Origin: Amycolatopsis deserti
Lineage (GTDB): Bacteria; Actinomycetota; Actinomycetes; Mycobacteriales; Pseudonocardiaceae
Length of the DNA stretch: 64,000 nt
Reading direction: 5' to 3'
Assembly (NCBI RefSeq): GCF_014653945.1
Contig: NZ_BNAU01000001.1
Coordinates: 62,001-126,000 of the forward strand
In this document: piece after piece, positions 56,229-64,000 of the stretch
How the letters are laid out: each line of letters opens with the position of its first letter
How positions within the stretch are numbered: the stretch's first letter is position 1
Position numbers and translations under genes: made by a program
Notes under the pieces: model-generated
Database searches by the model: none
Seen by the model: the letters and a program-made list of their open reading frames with translations, nothing else
Told to the model about the DNA's origin: nothing

Positions 56229-57782
56229 ATGGATCTGGGCACGGTTCTGCGCTGGACGGCGGAGCGTTATCCCGGGCGCCGCGCGGTGGGTGGCCGAACC
56301 CCCATGACCTACGCCGAATGGGACGCGCACACCGACCGCCTGGCACGCGCGCTGGTCGCGCTCGGTGTCCGGCCCGGCCAGCGCGTGGTGCTCTCGCTCG
56401 CCGGCGGCGAACCGCTGGCCAGCCTGCACCTGGCCGCGCAGAAACTCGGTGCCGTCTCGGTGCCGCTGTCCTTCCGGTTCGCGCCGCCCGAATTCGCCTA
56501 CTGCGTCGCCGACGCCGAGCCCGCCCTCGTGATCACTGACGCCTCGACCGCCGCTCTCGCGGACGAGGCGCTGGCCGAGCTGCCCCCGGTGCCCCGGATC
56601 GCCTCCGGCCCGCCGGACGAGGACACCGTCGAGCGCCTCGCCCTGCGCCAGCCGAGCGGCTCCCCGAACGTCCGGGTGTCCGGCCAGGACATCAGCGTCA
56701 TGCTCTACACCTCGGGCACCACCGGGAAGCCGAAGGGCGTACCGCGCACGCACTCCGCGGAGCACTACGCGGCGGTCGCGCACCTGATCCAGAGTGGACA
56801 GTCCCGCTTCGACGCGACGCTGGGCGTGATGCCGCTGTTCCACACCATGGGGTTGCGTACCCTGCTGGCCACCCTGGTCGGCGCGGGAACCTGGGTACCG
56901 CAGGTGAGGTTCGACGCGGACGAGGCGCTCGAGCTCATCACCGGCGAGAAGATCGGTTCCCTGTACCTGGTGCCGACGATCTACTGGTCGCTGGTGCGCA
57001 CCGGCCGGCTGCCCGAGGCGCGGACCGTGCGCAGACTGGCCTACGCGGGCTCGTCGATGACCCCGGCACTGGCCGAGCAACTCGCCGGCGCGCTGGAACC
57101 GGAGTCCTTCGTCAACCACTTCGGCAGCACCGAGATCTACACCTTCACCGTCGGTCCGGACGTGATCGCGAAGCCGGGGTCGGCGGGCCGCGCGGGTGTG
57201 TTCTCCCGGGTCCGGCTGGTGGACCCGGATCCCGCCGCGACGCCGGATGCGGAGGTCGGGCCGGGGGAGCAGGGCCAGATCGCCATCTCGATGTCCAGCC
57301 CCGAGGCGTTCGCCGGGTACTGGCACCGCCCCGACGCCGACGCCAGGTCCATCCGCGACGGCTGGTACTTCCCGGGCGACCTGGCGATCGCCGACGAGGA
57401 CGGGGACCTCTGGGTGGCGGGCCGGGTCGACGACATGATCAACTCCGGTGGCGAGAACATCTACCCGGACGAGATCGAGGACGCGCTGATCCGCTGCGCG
57501 GCGGTGCGCGAACTGGTCGTGGTCGGCATGGCCGACGACAGGTGGGGTCAGGCCGCCACCGCGTTCTTCGTCCCGGGTGAGGGCATGACCCCCGAGCACG
57601 CGACGGAGGTGCTGGAAGCCTTCGCCCGCGAGCAGTCCGGACTGCCGTCGCTGAAGCGCCCCAAACGGTTCGTCGCCGTGGAGACCATTCCCAAATCAGC
57701 GGTGGGCAAAGTCCTCCGCCGCGAACTGAGCTCCGGTAACTACCGCGCGTTGTCCGACAGCGCCGCAGAAACAGGCAGGTGA
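56229..57782 (+). CDS. Acyl-CoA ligase (aromatic acid type)
   Basis: A 517-residue adenylate-forming ligase. The P-loop is VMLYTSGTTGKPKGVPRTH near residue 158, the A5 motif is NHFGSTEIYTF near 298, GDLAIADEDGDLWVAGRVDD is near 380, GGENIYPDEIEDAL near 408, and the catalytic lysine is in KSAVGKVLRREL near 490. The GENIYP motif and length fit 4-chlorobenzoate/4-hydroxybenzoate/hydroxycinnamate CoA ligases. It is the first gene of a six-gene operon with a molybdenum hydroxylase and an enoyl-CoA hydratase, behind a PadR operator. An aromatic or hydroxycinnamic acid is the likely substrate. GGAGGGACGG precedes the ATG. Confidence 0.86.
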   Translation: MDLGTVLRWTAERYPGRRAVGGRTPMTYAEWDAHTDRLARALVALGVRPGQRVVLSLAGGEPLASLHLAAQKLGAVSVPLSFRFAPPEFAYCVADAEPALVITDASTAALADEALAELPPVPRIASGPPDEDTVERLALRQPSGSPNVRVSGQDISVMLYTSGTTGKPKGVPRTHSAEHYAAVAHLIQSGQSRFDATLGVMPLFHTMGLRTLLATLVGAGTWVPQVRFDADEALELITGEKIGSLYLVPTIYWSLVRTGRLPEARTVRRLAYAGSSMTPALAEQLAGALEPESFVNHFGSTEIYTFTVGPDVIAKPGSAGRAGVFSRVRLVDPDPAATPDAEVGPGEQGQIAISMSSPEAFAGYWHRPDADARSIRDGWYFPGDLAIADEDGDLWVAGRVDDMINSGGENIYPDEIEDALIRCAAVRELVVVGMADDRWGQAATAFFVPGEGMTPEHATEVLEAFAREQSGLPSLKRPKRFVAVETIPKSAVGKVLRRELSSGNYRALSDSAAETGR

Positions 57783-57787
57783 GCCGA

Positions 57788-60226
57788 ATGACCGCAGTCG
57801 CCGGCACGCCGGGCAGGAGGACGGCGCGGGTCGAGGACCCCGCGCTGCTCACCGGCCGCGGCAGGTTCCTCGACGACATGGACCCGCTGCCGGGCACGCT
57901 GACCGCGGCGGTGGTGCGCAGCCCGCACCCGCACGCCCGGATCCGCCGGGTCGACCTCGAGCGCGCGCGACGGCATCCCGGGGTCGCTGCGGTGATCGGC
58001 CCCGAGGAGGTCAAGGCGACCCTGCGCCCGTTCCCGCTGGCGCTCAAAGCGCCCATGCCGTACTACCCGACGGCGACGGACAAGGTGCGTTTCGTGGGCG
58101 AACCGGTCGCGGTCGTGGTCGCCGCCGACCGGTATCTCGCCGAGGACGCCGCGGAACTCGTCGAGATCGACTACGAGCCGCTGCCGCCGGTGGTCGACGT
58201 GGAGAAGGCGCTCCTGCCGGACGCGCCGCGGCTGCACGACGACGCGGACGGCAACGTCGCGACCGACCGGACCTTCACCTTCGGCGACGTGGACGGCGCG
58301 TTCGCCAAGGCCGATCACGTGGTGAAGGGCGAGTACCACTTCCCGCGTTACTCGTCCACGCCGATGGAGTGCTACGCGGTCGTCGCCGAGTGGCAGGACG
58401 AAGTGGACGGACCGGCCATCCAGGCCTGGGCGAACTTCCACGGCCCGTTCTCGATGGTGGCGGTGCTGGCCGGCGCCTTCGGCCTGCCCGCGTCGCGGAT
58501 CCGGCTGATGATCCCGGCCGACAACGGTGGCAGCTTCGGCATCAAGGCGGGCATCTACCCCTACGTCGCGCTGATGGCGCTGGCGAGCAAGTACGCGGGC
58601 AGGCCGGTGCGCTGGACCGAGGATCGCATCGAGCACATGCTGGCGAGCTCCGCCGGATCCGACCGGGCCATGTGGTTCGAGGCCGCCGTCTCGGCCGACG
58701 GCACGGTGCAGGCGTTGCGCGCCGACCTGGTGGACAACGTGGGTGCCTACCTGCGCCCGCCGGAACCCAGCACGCTGTACCGCTGCTTCGGCAACATCAC
58801 CGGCGCCTACAAGATCGACGCCGTCCAGATCCGTTCGCGTGCCGTCGTCACGAACAAGACGCCCACCGGGCTCAACCGCGGCTTCGGCGGGCAGCAGCTG
58901 TACTTCGGCCTGGAGCGGCTGATGGACAAGGTCGCCCAGACCTGCGGCCTGGACCCGGTCGAGCTCCGCAAGCGGAACTTCGTGCGGCACGAGGACTTCC
59001 CGTACGCCACGCCGAGCGGCGGCATCTACGATTCCGGCGACTACCACCGCGCGCTGGACATGGTCGTGAAGAACGCGGACTACCAGGCCCTGCGTGAGAA
59101 GCAGCGGGAAGCGCGGGCGCGCGGCGAGTACCTCGGTGTCGGCGTGGCCACCATCGTCGACCCGTCCGCGACCAACATCGGCTACGTCGGCCTGGCCACT
59201 CCGGCCGAGCAGCGGGCGGCCGGGCGCGGCAAGTCCGGTTCCACCGAGCACGTCCGGATCAGCGTGGATCCCAGCGGGCTGGTCTCGGTGCTGCTGGGTA
59301 CCGTGCCGCAGGGGCAGGGCCACGCCACCGTCGCGCAGCAGGTGGTCGCCGACCAGCTCGGGCTTCCGCTGGAACAGGTGCGCCCGATCGTCGAGATGGA
59401 CACCGCCACCACGCCGTGGACGATCAGCTCGGGCAGCTACTCCTCGCGCTTCGCGCCACTGCTGACCAGCGCGCTCGTGGAGGCCGCGGAGAAGCTGGCG
59501 GAGACCATCAAGATCGCCGGCGCCGCCCTGCTCGGTGTCACGGCCGAGGAGGTGGAACTCGCTGAGGGCCAGGTCCGGCTGCGGGCCGAACCCGGTAGGG
59601 CGGTCCCGTTCAAGCACGCGGCCGGCCTCGTGCACTGGGACCCCGGTGCGCTGCCGGCGGGCACCTCCGCGCGGCTGTACGAGGAGGCCGCGTTCACCCC
59701 TCCGCAGTCGAAGGCGGCGAGCCGCACCGACCAGATCAACTCCAGCCTGTGCTACGGCTTCGTCGCCGAACTGGCCGTCGTCCGGATCGACCCGGAGACC
59801 CGCGAGGTCGACCTCGAGCAGGTGGTGACCGTGCACGACGCCGGCACCATCCTCAACCCGACCCTGCTCGAGGGCCAGGTGCACGGCGCTCTCGCACACG
59901 CACTGGGCGGCGCGCTGTACGAGGAAATGCGCTACACCGAGGCCGGGCAGCCCACCGCCACCTTCATGGACTACCTGTGCCCGACCAGCGCCGAGACCAC
60001 CTTCGAGCTCGACAGCGACCACCTGGAAACGCCGTCCCCGCTGACCAGGCTCGGCGCGAAGGGCTGCGGTGAAGGCAGCTGCATGAGCCTGCCGGTCGCG
60101 ATCGCCAACGCGGTCGCGGACGCGCTCGCCCCGGCCGGCGTGGACATCACGAGCCTGCCCCTGCACGGAAACGTGCTCCACGAGCTGCTGAGCGGCAGCA
60201 CATCGGAAAACGGAAGGAACCACTGA
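57788..60226 (+). CDS. Molybdenum hydroxylase large subunit (xanthine dehydrogenase/CO dehydrogenase family)
   Basis: An 812-residue catalytic subunit. RVEDPALLTGRGRFLDDM and RSPHPHARI near the start, NGGSFGIKAGIYPYVALMAL near residue 245, GFGGQQLYFGLERLMDK near 365, TVPQGQGHATVAQQVVADQL near 505, and GAKGCGEGSCMSLP near 760, with the catalytic glutamate, follow the family order. The active-site loop does not contain the CO-dehydrogenase cysteine motif (AYRCSFR), so hydroxylation of an aldehyde, heterocycle or aryl-CoA is more likely than CO oxidation. The ATG at 57788 has AGGTGAG before it; a GTG at 57779 is an alternative. It works with the FAD and Fe-S subunits downstream. Confidence 0.88.
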   Translation: MTAVAGTPGRRTARVEDPALLTGRGRFLDDMDPLPGTLTAAVVRSPHPHARIRRVDLERARRHPGVAAVIGPEEVKATLRPFPLALKAPMPYYPTATDKVRFVGEPVAVVVAADRYLAEDAAELVEIDYEPLPPVVDVEKALLPDAPRLHDDADGNVATDRTFTFGDVDGAFAKADHVVKGEYHFPRYSSTPMECYAVVAEWQDEVDGPAIQAWANFHGPFSMVAVLAGAFGLPASRIRLMIPADNGGSFGIKAGIYPYVALMALASKYAGRPVRWTEDRIEHMLASSAGSDRAMWFEAAVSADGTVQALRADLVDNVGAYLRPPEPSTLYRCFGNITGAYKIDAVQIRSRAVVTNKTPTGLNRGFGGQQLYFGLERLMDKVAQTCGLDPVELRKRNFVRHEDFPYATPSGGIYDSGDYHRALDMVVKNADYQALREKQREARARGEYLGVGVATIVDPSATNIGYVGLATPAEQRAAGRGKSGSTEHVRISVDPSGLVSVLLGTVPQGQGHATVAQQVVADQLGLPLEQVRPIVEMDTATTPWTISSGSYSSRFAPLLTSALVEAAEKLAETIKIAGAALLGVTAEEVELAEGQVRLRAEPGRAVPFKHAAGLVHWDPGALPAGTSARLYEEAAFTPPQSKAASRTDQINSSLCYGFVAELAVVRIDPETREVDLEQVVTVHDAGTILNPTLLEGQVHGALAHALGGALYEEMRYTEAGQPTATFMDYLCPTSAETTFELDSDHLETPSPLTRLGAKGCGEGSCMSLPVAIANAVADALAPAGVDITSLPLHGNVLHELLSGSTSENGRNH

Positions 60227-60228
60227 CC

Positions 60229-61008
60229 ATGGCACTCACCGGAGGCGAGATCAGGTTCGACCGCGGTCACGACGGCCGGGTCGCCTACCTGACCCTCGAT
60301 CACGGCAAGTACAACATCATCACCTGGGAGACCCGTCAGGTGATGGCCGACCGGTTCGCCGAGATCGACGCCGACGACGACATCAAGGTCGTGGTGATCC
60401 AGGCTGCCGGGGAGCACTTCTCCTCCGGCGGCGACATCGCCGGGTTCATGGAGGTCGACCCGATCGACTTCACCGACCTGGGACACAACGTCACCGCCCC
60501 GGCGCGCAGCCCGAAGCCGGTGATCACCGCGGTCGACGGCTACTGCTTCGGCGTCGGGCTCGAACTCGCGCTGTCCAGCGACATCCGGGTGGCGACCAAG
60601 CGCGCCGAGTTCGCGCTGCCGGAAATGCGGCTGGGCATGATCCCCGGCTCCGGCGGCACGCAGCGCCTCGCCCGGCTGATCGGCCTCGCCCGGGCGAAGT
60701 ACCACGTGATGACCGCGTCGCGGATCAACGCGCAGCAGGCCGGGGACTGGGGCCTGGTGGCGAACGTGGTCGAGGACCGTGCCGCGCTGGACGCCGAGGT
60801 GGAGCGGATCGTGGGCGTGCTGCTCGGGTTCTCCCCGCTGGCCGCCCGCACTGCCAAGGAGGTGCTCGACAAGGGCGTGGACGCGCCGCTGTACTCCGGC
60901 ATCGAGCTGGAGCGCAAGGCGTACTCGATGCTGCGCTCCAGCAACGACTTCGCCGAGGGTGTCGCCGCGTTCACCGAGAAGCGGGCGCCGAAGTTCCAGG
61001 GCCGGTGA
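60229..61008 (+). CDS. Enoyl-CoA hydratase/isomerase family protein
   Basis: A 259-residue crotonase. The oxyanion stretches are AAGEHFSSGGDIAGFMEV near residue 62 and GYCFGVGLELALSSDIRVAT near 105. Both hydratase-type glutamates are present: in GLELAL and in ALPEMRLGMIPGSGGTQRLA near 132. That favours a true hydratase over hydroxycinnamoyl-CoA hydratase-lyases, which lack the first glutamate. It sits between the large and medium subunits of the molybdenum enzyme with 2-bp and 8-bp gaps, so it must act in the same pathway on a CoA ester. Confidence 0.87.
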   Translation: MALTGGEIRFDRGHDGRVAYLTLDHGKYNIITWETRQVMADRFAEIDADDDIKVVVIQAAGEHFSSGGDIAGFMEVDPIDFTDLGHNVTAPARSPKPVITAVDGYCFGVGLELALSSDIRVATKRAEFALPEMRLGMIPGSGGTQRLARLIGLARAKYHVMTASRINAQQAGDWGLVANVVEDRAALDAEVERIVGVLLGFSPLAARTAKEVLDKGVDAPLYSGIELERKAYSMLRSSNDFAEGVAAFTEKRAPKFQGR

Positions 61009-61016
61009 CCTGAGCC

Positions 61017-61922
61017 ATGAAAGCCGCACCATTCGCCTACGTCCGGCCGTCGAGTCTGTCCGACGCGATCGCCGAACTCGTGAGCACGGGCGGCGGCGGC
61101 AAGGTCATCGCGGGTGGGCAGTCGCTGGTGCCTGTTCTGGCGATGCGGCTCGCCCGCCCCGCGACCTTGGTGGACATCAATTCCGTGACCGAGCTCGATC
61201 GGTTCGGCATCGCGGACGGGTACCTGGAGATCGGCGCCACGGTACGCCAGCGCCGGGTCGAGCGCGACCCGGTGAGCGCCGCGGTTCCCTTGCTGGGCAT
61301 GGCGCTGCCGTGGGTCGGTCACCGGGAACTGCGCAGCCGCGGCACCGTGTGCGGGAGCCTCGCGCACGCCGACCCGGCCGCCGAGCTGCCTGCCGTGGCG
61401 TGCTGCCTGAACGCCGAGCTGACCGTGACCGGCACCGGCGGCGCCCGCCAGGTGCCGGCCAGGGAGTTCTTCTCCGGCGCGATGACGACCGCGCTCGGGC
61501 CCGAGGACATCCTGACCGCGGTGCGCTTCCCGGTCGCCGGGAAGGGTGAGGGTTTCGGGTTCGCCGAGATCGCGCGCAGGCACGGGGACTTCGCACTGGC
61601 CGGGGTCGTCGCCCGGGTTCGCGTGCGCGGCACGGAGACCGACGCGGAACTGACCGGGTTCGGCGTGTCCGACCGGCCGGTCACCCGCTCGGCCGCCGGT
61701 GAGCTCGCCGCGGCACTGCGCGAAAGCGGCGGTGATGTGACCAGCCTGCCGGGCGCACTGTCCGGTCCGCTCACCGCCGTGGCGGAGGAGCTGGTCGACA
61801 CCGATGGCGACGCTCACGCGTCACGCGACTACCGCCGCCGCCTGTTCCGCACGCTGGCGAGCCGGGAACTGAGCAAGGCATACGAACGCGCTCGCACGAG
61901 CGCCGGTGAGGTGGACTCGTGA
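61017..61922 (+). CDS. Molybdenum hydroxylase FAD-binding (medium) subunit
   Basis: A 301-residue CoxM-like subunit. FAD-binding motifs are GGKVIAGGQSLVPVLAMRLA near residue 27-46 and GTVCGSLAHADPAAELPAVA near 110. The C-terminal CO-dehydrogenase flavoprotein domain has FAEIARRHGDFALAGVVARV near 180. It relays electrons from the Fe-S subunit to the acceptor. The stop overlaps the next start by four bases (GTGA). Confidence 0.9.
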   Translation: MKAAPFAYVRPSSLSDAIAELVSTGGGGKVIAGGQSLVPVLAMRLARPATLVDINSVTELDRFGIADGYLEIGATVRQRRVERDPVSAAVPLLGMALPWVGHRELRSRGTVCGSLAHADPAAELPAVACCLNAELTVTGTGGARQVPAREFFSGAMTTALGPEDILTAVRFPVAGKGEGFGFAEIARRHGDFALAGVVARVRVRGTETDAELTGFGVSDRPVTRSAAGELAAALRESGGDVTSLPGALSGPLTAVAEELVDTDGDAHASRDYRRRLFRTLASRELSKAYERARTSAGEVDS

Positions 61923-63139
61923 CCGAAGTGTTGGCACAGAACGGAAAACCCCGCACCGTGAAGGCGGCGGCGGACGACCTCGTCGAAGTCAGGATGACGG
62001 TGAACGGCACACCCGCCGTGCTCAGCCTGCCCGCGCGCGTCACGCTCGCCGACGCGCTGCGCGACCACCTCGGGCTCACCGGCACGCACGTGGGCTGCGA
62101 ACACGGGGTGTGCGGGATGTGCACGGTGCTCGTGGACGGGGAGGCGGCCCGGGCCTGTCTGCTGTTCGCGGTCCAGCTCGACGGGGCCGACGTCGTCACC
62201 GTGGAGGGTTTGGGTAGACCGGACGACCTGCACCCGCTGCAGGAGGCCTTCGGCCGCAACCACGCGCTGCAGTGTGGTTTCTGCACCCCGGGCTTCTTGA
62301 TGAGTTCCTACGACCTGCTCAGCAACCAGCCTGAGGTGACCGAGGAGGAACTGCCGGAGGAGCTGTCCGGGGTCATCTGCCGCTGCACCGGGTACCGCAA
62401 CATCCTCACCGCGGTCAGGGAAACCCAGGAGGCACACCCCGGCGGCATCCCGGCCCCGGGCAACTGCGCGCAGCGCGCGCTCGTGGGCCGGGCCACCGGC
62501 CAGGCGGGCGGCAGCACCGACGGCCGTGAGGTCACCGAGGAAACCGAGAGCAGCCGTCGGATCGACATCGTGCTCCCGGACGGCGATCCGACGATCGCGG
62601 TCGACATCGGGACCGAGATCGGCGTGCCCGTGGACGCGGTGTGGCGCGTGTTCGACGACGTGTCCCTGCTCGCCCGCTGCCTGCCCGGCGCGGAGCTCAC
62701 CGAGGACCTCGGCGAGGACCACTACGCCGGCCGCGCGCGCGTGTCGGTGGGCCCGATCAAGCTCGCGTTCAAGGGCGTCGCGCACGTCGTCGAGCACGAC
62801 CGCGCCGGTCAGCGCCTGCGCGTGCTCGCACAGGGGCAGGACACCGGTGGCGCGCAGACCCAGGCCGACATCGTGCTGCGCACCGAGGCCACGGCCAGCG
62901 GCACGGTGATGCGGGCCAAGGCCGAGGTGTACCTCACCGGGCGCATCGCGCAGTTCGGCCGCGCGCTCGCCGGTGACGTCAGCCGGCGCATGTTCGAGCA
63001 GTTCGCGGACGCCCTGCGCGAAGCCGCGACCTCCGGGCAGGCTCCCAGCGGTCCGGTGGAAGCGCCGAGCGCGCTGAAGCTCCTGTTCGCCCCGCTGTTC
63101 GACCGGATCCGGACAGCCCTGCGCCGCAAGTCCCGCTGA
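61919..63139 (+). CDS. Fusion of molybdenum hydroxylase [2Fe-2S] subunit with a CoxG-like domain
   Basis: A 406-residue fusion. Residues about 20-180 are a CoxS-like small subunit with a plant-type cluster (CEHGVCGMC near 61, then C at 79) and the second cluster in LQCGFCTPGF near 119 and ICRCTGY near 157. After a linker rich in Gly, Thr and Glu, residues about 215-370 are a CoxG/SRPBCC domain (VPVDAVWRVFDDVSLLARCL, then LPGAE, GPIKLAFKGVAHV, AEVYLTGRIAQFG). CoxG anchors CO dehydrogenase to the membrane and is normally a separate protein. The fusion would tether the enzyme to the membrane through its Fe-S subunit. Confidence 0.88.
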   Translation: MTEVLAQNGKPRTVKAAADDLVEVRMTVNGTPAVLSLPARVTLADALRDHLGLTGTHVGCEHGVCGMCTVLVDGEAARACLLFAVQLDGADVVTVEGLGRPDDLHPLQEAFGRNHALQCGFCTPGFLMSSYDLLSNQPEVTEEELPEELSGVICRCTGYRNILTAVRETQEAHPGGIPAPGNCAQRALVGRATGQAGGSTDGREVTEETESSRRIDIVLPDGDPTIAVDIGTEIGVPVDAVWRVFDDVSLLARCLPGAELTEDLGEDHYAGRARVSVGPIKLAFKGVAHVVEHDRAGQRLRVLAQGQDTGGAQTQADIVLRTEATASGTVMRAKAEVYLTGRIAQFGRALAGDVSRRMFEQFADALREAATSGQAPSGPVEAPSALKLLFAPLFDRIRTALRRKSR

Positions 63140-63175
63140 TCCGGTTCCCGGTCCCTATCCCGTGAGGGGAAAACT

Positions 63176-64000
63176 GTGACACCTGATATCGCACCACGGT
63201 CAAAGTCGCCTCGTGCCGCGGTATTCGCTTCCGTCGCCGGCTGGTCCTTCGACCTGTTCGACCTGTTCCTGCTGCTCTACGTGGCCGGACCGATCAGCAA
63301 GAACATCTTCCCGAGCACCAGCCCCACCCTGGGGATCGCCGCGGTGTTCGGTTCGTTCGCGGTCACCGTCGTGATGCGCCCGGCGGGCGCGGCGATCTTC
63401 GGAGAGCTGGCCGACCGCAAGGGGCGCAAGGCGGTCATGGTTCTGGTGATGGGCGGCGTGGGCCTCACCACGGCGGCGATGGGCTTGGTGCCGACCCACG
63501 CCGCGGTCGGGGTGCTCGCCCCGATCCTGTTCCTGGCACTGCGGATCGCGCAGGGACTGTTCGTCGGCGGCGTCACCGCGACCACGCACACGCTCGGCAC
63601 GGAGAGCATCGGTCCCCGCTGGCGTGGGCTGATGAGCGGGCTGATCGGGGCCGGGGGAGCGGGCCTCGGCGCCGCGCTGGCCAGCCTGGCCTACATCGTG
63701 GTCACGGCGCTCTTCCCCGGCCCGGCGTTCGACCAGTGGGGCTGGCGGGTGCTGTTCTTCTGCGGGCTGCTCAGCGCACTGCTGAGCCTGTTCGTGCTGC
63801 GCAAGGTCGACGAATCCCCGGAGTTCCAGGCCAAGCGGCAGGCACCGGTGCCGTTCCGGGAGCTGCTCCGGGGGCGCGGCAAGAAGATCCTCGCGTTGAA
63901 CATCGCGGTGGCCGCCGGGGGTGGCGCGCAGTACTACCTGACCTCCGGGTACCTGCCCACCCTGCTCAGCGAAGTGGTCGGGGTCCCGGCCGCCCAGCGC
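63176..64000 (+). CDS. MFS transporter, metabolite:proton symporter type (3' end outside window)
   Basis: A GTG at 63176 with TGAGGGGAAA before it opens a frame that runs off the window; 275 residues are visible. SVAGWSFDLFDLFLLLYVAG (TM1), the loop motif GELADRKGRKAVMVLVMGGV, and the TM4/5 region RIAQGLFVGGVTATTHTLGT are those of the metabolite/sialate or aromatic-acid proton symporters of the major facilitator superfamily. As the last visible gene of the PadR-controlled operon, 36 bp after the fused Fe-S/CoxG gene, it probably imports the aromatic substrate. Confidence 0.85.
   Translation, partial: MTPDIAPRSKSPRAAVFASVAGWSFDLFDLFLLLYVAGPISKNIFPSTSPTLGIAAVFGSFAVTVVMRPAGAAIFGELADRKGRKAVMVLVMGGVGLTTAAMGLVPTHAAVGVLAPILFLALRIAQGLFVGGVTATTHTLGTESIGPRWRGLMSGLIGAGGAGLGAALASLAYIVVTALFPGPAFDQWGWRVLFFCGLLSALLSLFVLRKVDESPEFQAKRQAPVPFRELLRGRGKKILALNIAVAAGGGAQYYLTSGYLPTLLSEVVGVPAAQR

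Noticed and set aside
57740..60235. Minus-strand frame of over 800 codons opposite the molybdenum hydroxylase gene
   Set aside because: Antisense shadow with Arg/His/Gly-rich composition. The plus strand has the conserved subunit motifs and coupled neighbours.
60229..61008. Feruloyl-CoA hydratase-lyase
   Set aside because: It keeps both glutamates of classical hydratases, while hydratase-lyases lack the first. The role is left open.
57788..63139. Aerobic CO dehydrogenase operon
   Set aside because: The large subunit lacks the AYRCSFR-type active-site loop, coxD/E/F accessory genes are absent, and a CoA ligase and crotonase are built into the operon.

Overview
The window is about 64 kb of very GC-rich DNA. 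It has strong third-position GC bias, many GTG and some TTG starts, leaderless or overlapping starts, a DtxR/IdeR-type iron box, LAL-type LuxR and RsbW-like regulators, and typical actinobacterial families. It looks like a chromosomal, accessory-rich segment of a soil actinomycete, probably of the Pseudonocardiales (Amycolatopsis-like). That placement is inference from gene content. No rRNA, tRNA, CRISPR array or phage module was seen.

Region 1 (1-8.4 kb) holds aromatic-acid CoA chemistry. A PaaX-like regulator (cut by the window edge) is divergent from a 2-aminobenzoate/benzoate-type CoA ligase and a two-domain 2-aminobenzoyl-CoA (or salicylyl-CoA) monooxygenase/reductase, followed by a DUF6314-like protein. 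A decayed ATPase relic separates this from a short-chain dehydrogenase/enoyl-CoA hydratase pair, which is divergent from a second PaaX-like regulator.

Region 2 (8.4-22.2 kb): a ChrB::MFS deletion relic is followed by a tight five-gene minus-strand operon. It reads (in order of transcription) FAD/Fe-S D-lactate/glycolate-type dehydrogenase, pyruvate-oxidase-like ThDP enzyme, acid-sugar dehydratase-like enzyme, glucose dehydrogenase and GH15 glycosidase. Divergent to it lie a STAS protein, a MarR regulator, a molybdopterin oxidoreductase that has lost its Fe-S cysteines, and a small helical protein. Palindromic TTTGCGTNACGCAAA-type sites occur at all of these starts and probably define one MarR regulon.

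Region 3 (22.2-36.8 kb): an amidohydrolase, a large LAL regulator, an RsbW-like kinase, and a meta-cleavage catabolic cluster. The cluster has an AraC regulator and hydrolase on one strand; on the other it has a XylT-like ferredoxin, extradiol dioxygenase, flavin reductase, luciferase-type monooxygenase and hydrolase. It is followed by a graveyard of relics: a TetR gene with an in-frame stop, an IS5-type transposase with an inverted second half, a STAS gene and a frameshifted membrane protein gene.

Region 4 (36.9-48.8 kb) concerns metals. A three-module AMP-ligase/ACP/acyltransferase gene is divergent from an iron(III) ABC transporter under an iron box. Next come an ArsR-type regulator, a cation exchanger behind a yybP-ykoY manganese riboswitch, arsC-acr3-arsR divergent from arsM, and relics of a DinB-like gene and a flavin monooxygenase.

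Region 5 (48.8-54.8 kb) is a poly-gamma-glutamate type locus: a double-sensor HAMP membrane protein, PgsB, PgsC and an NlpC/P60 peptidase, with a divergent lipoprotein.

Region 6 (54.8-64 kb): P450 and IS481 relics, then a PadR regulator divergent from an operon of acyl-CoA ligase, molybdenum hydroxylase large subunit, enoyl-CoA hydratase, FAD subunit, a fused [2Fe-2S]-CoxG protein and an MFS transporter cut by the window end. This is probably an aromatic or phenolic acid pathway.
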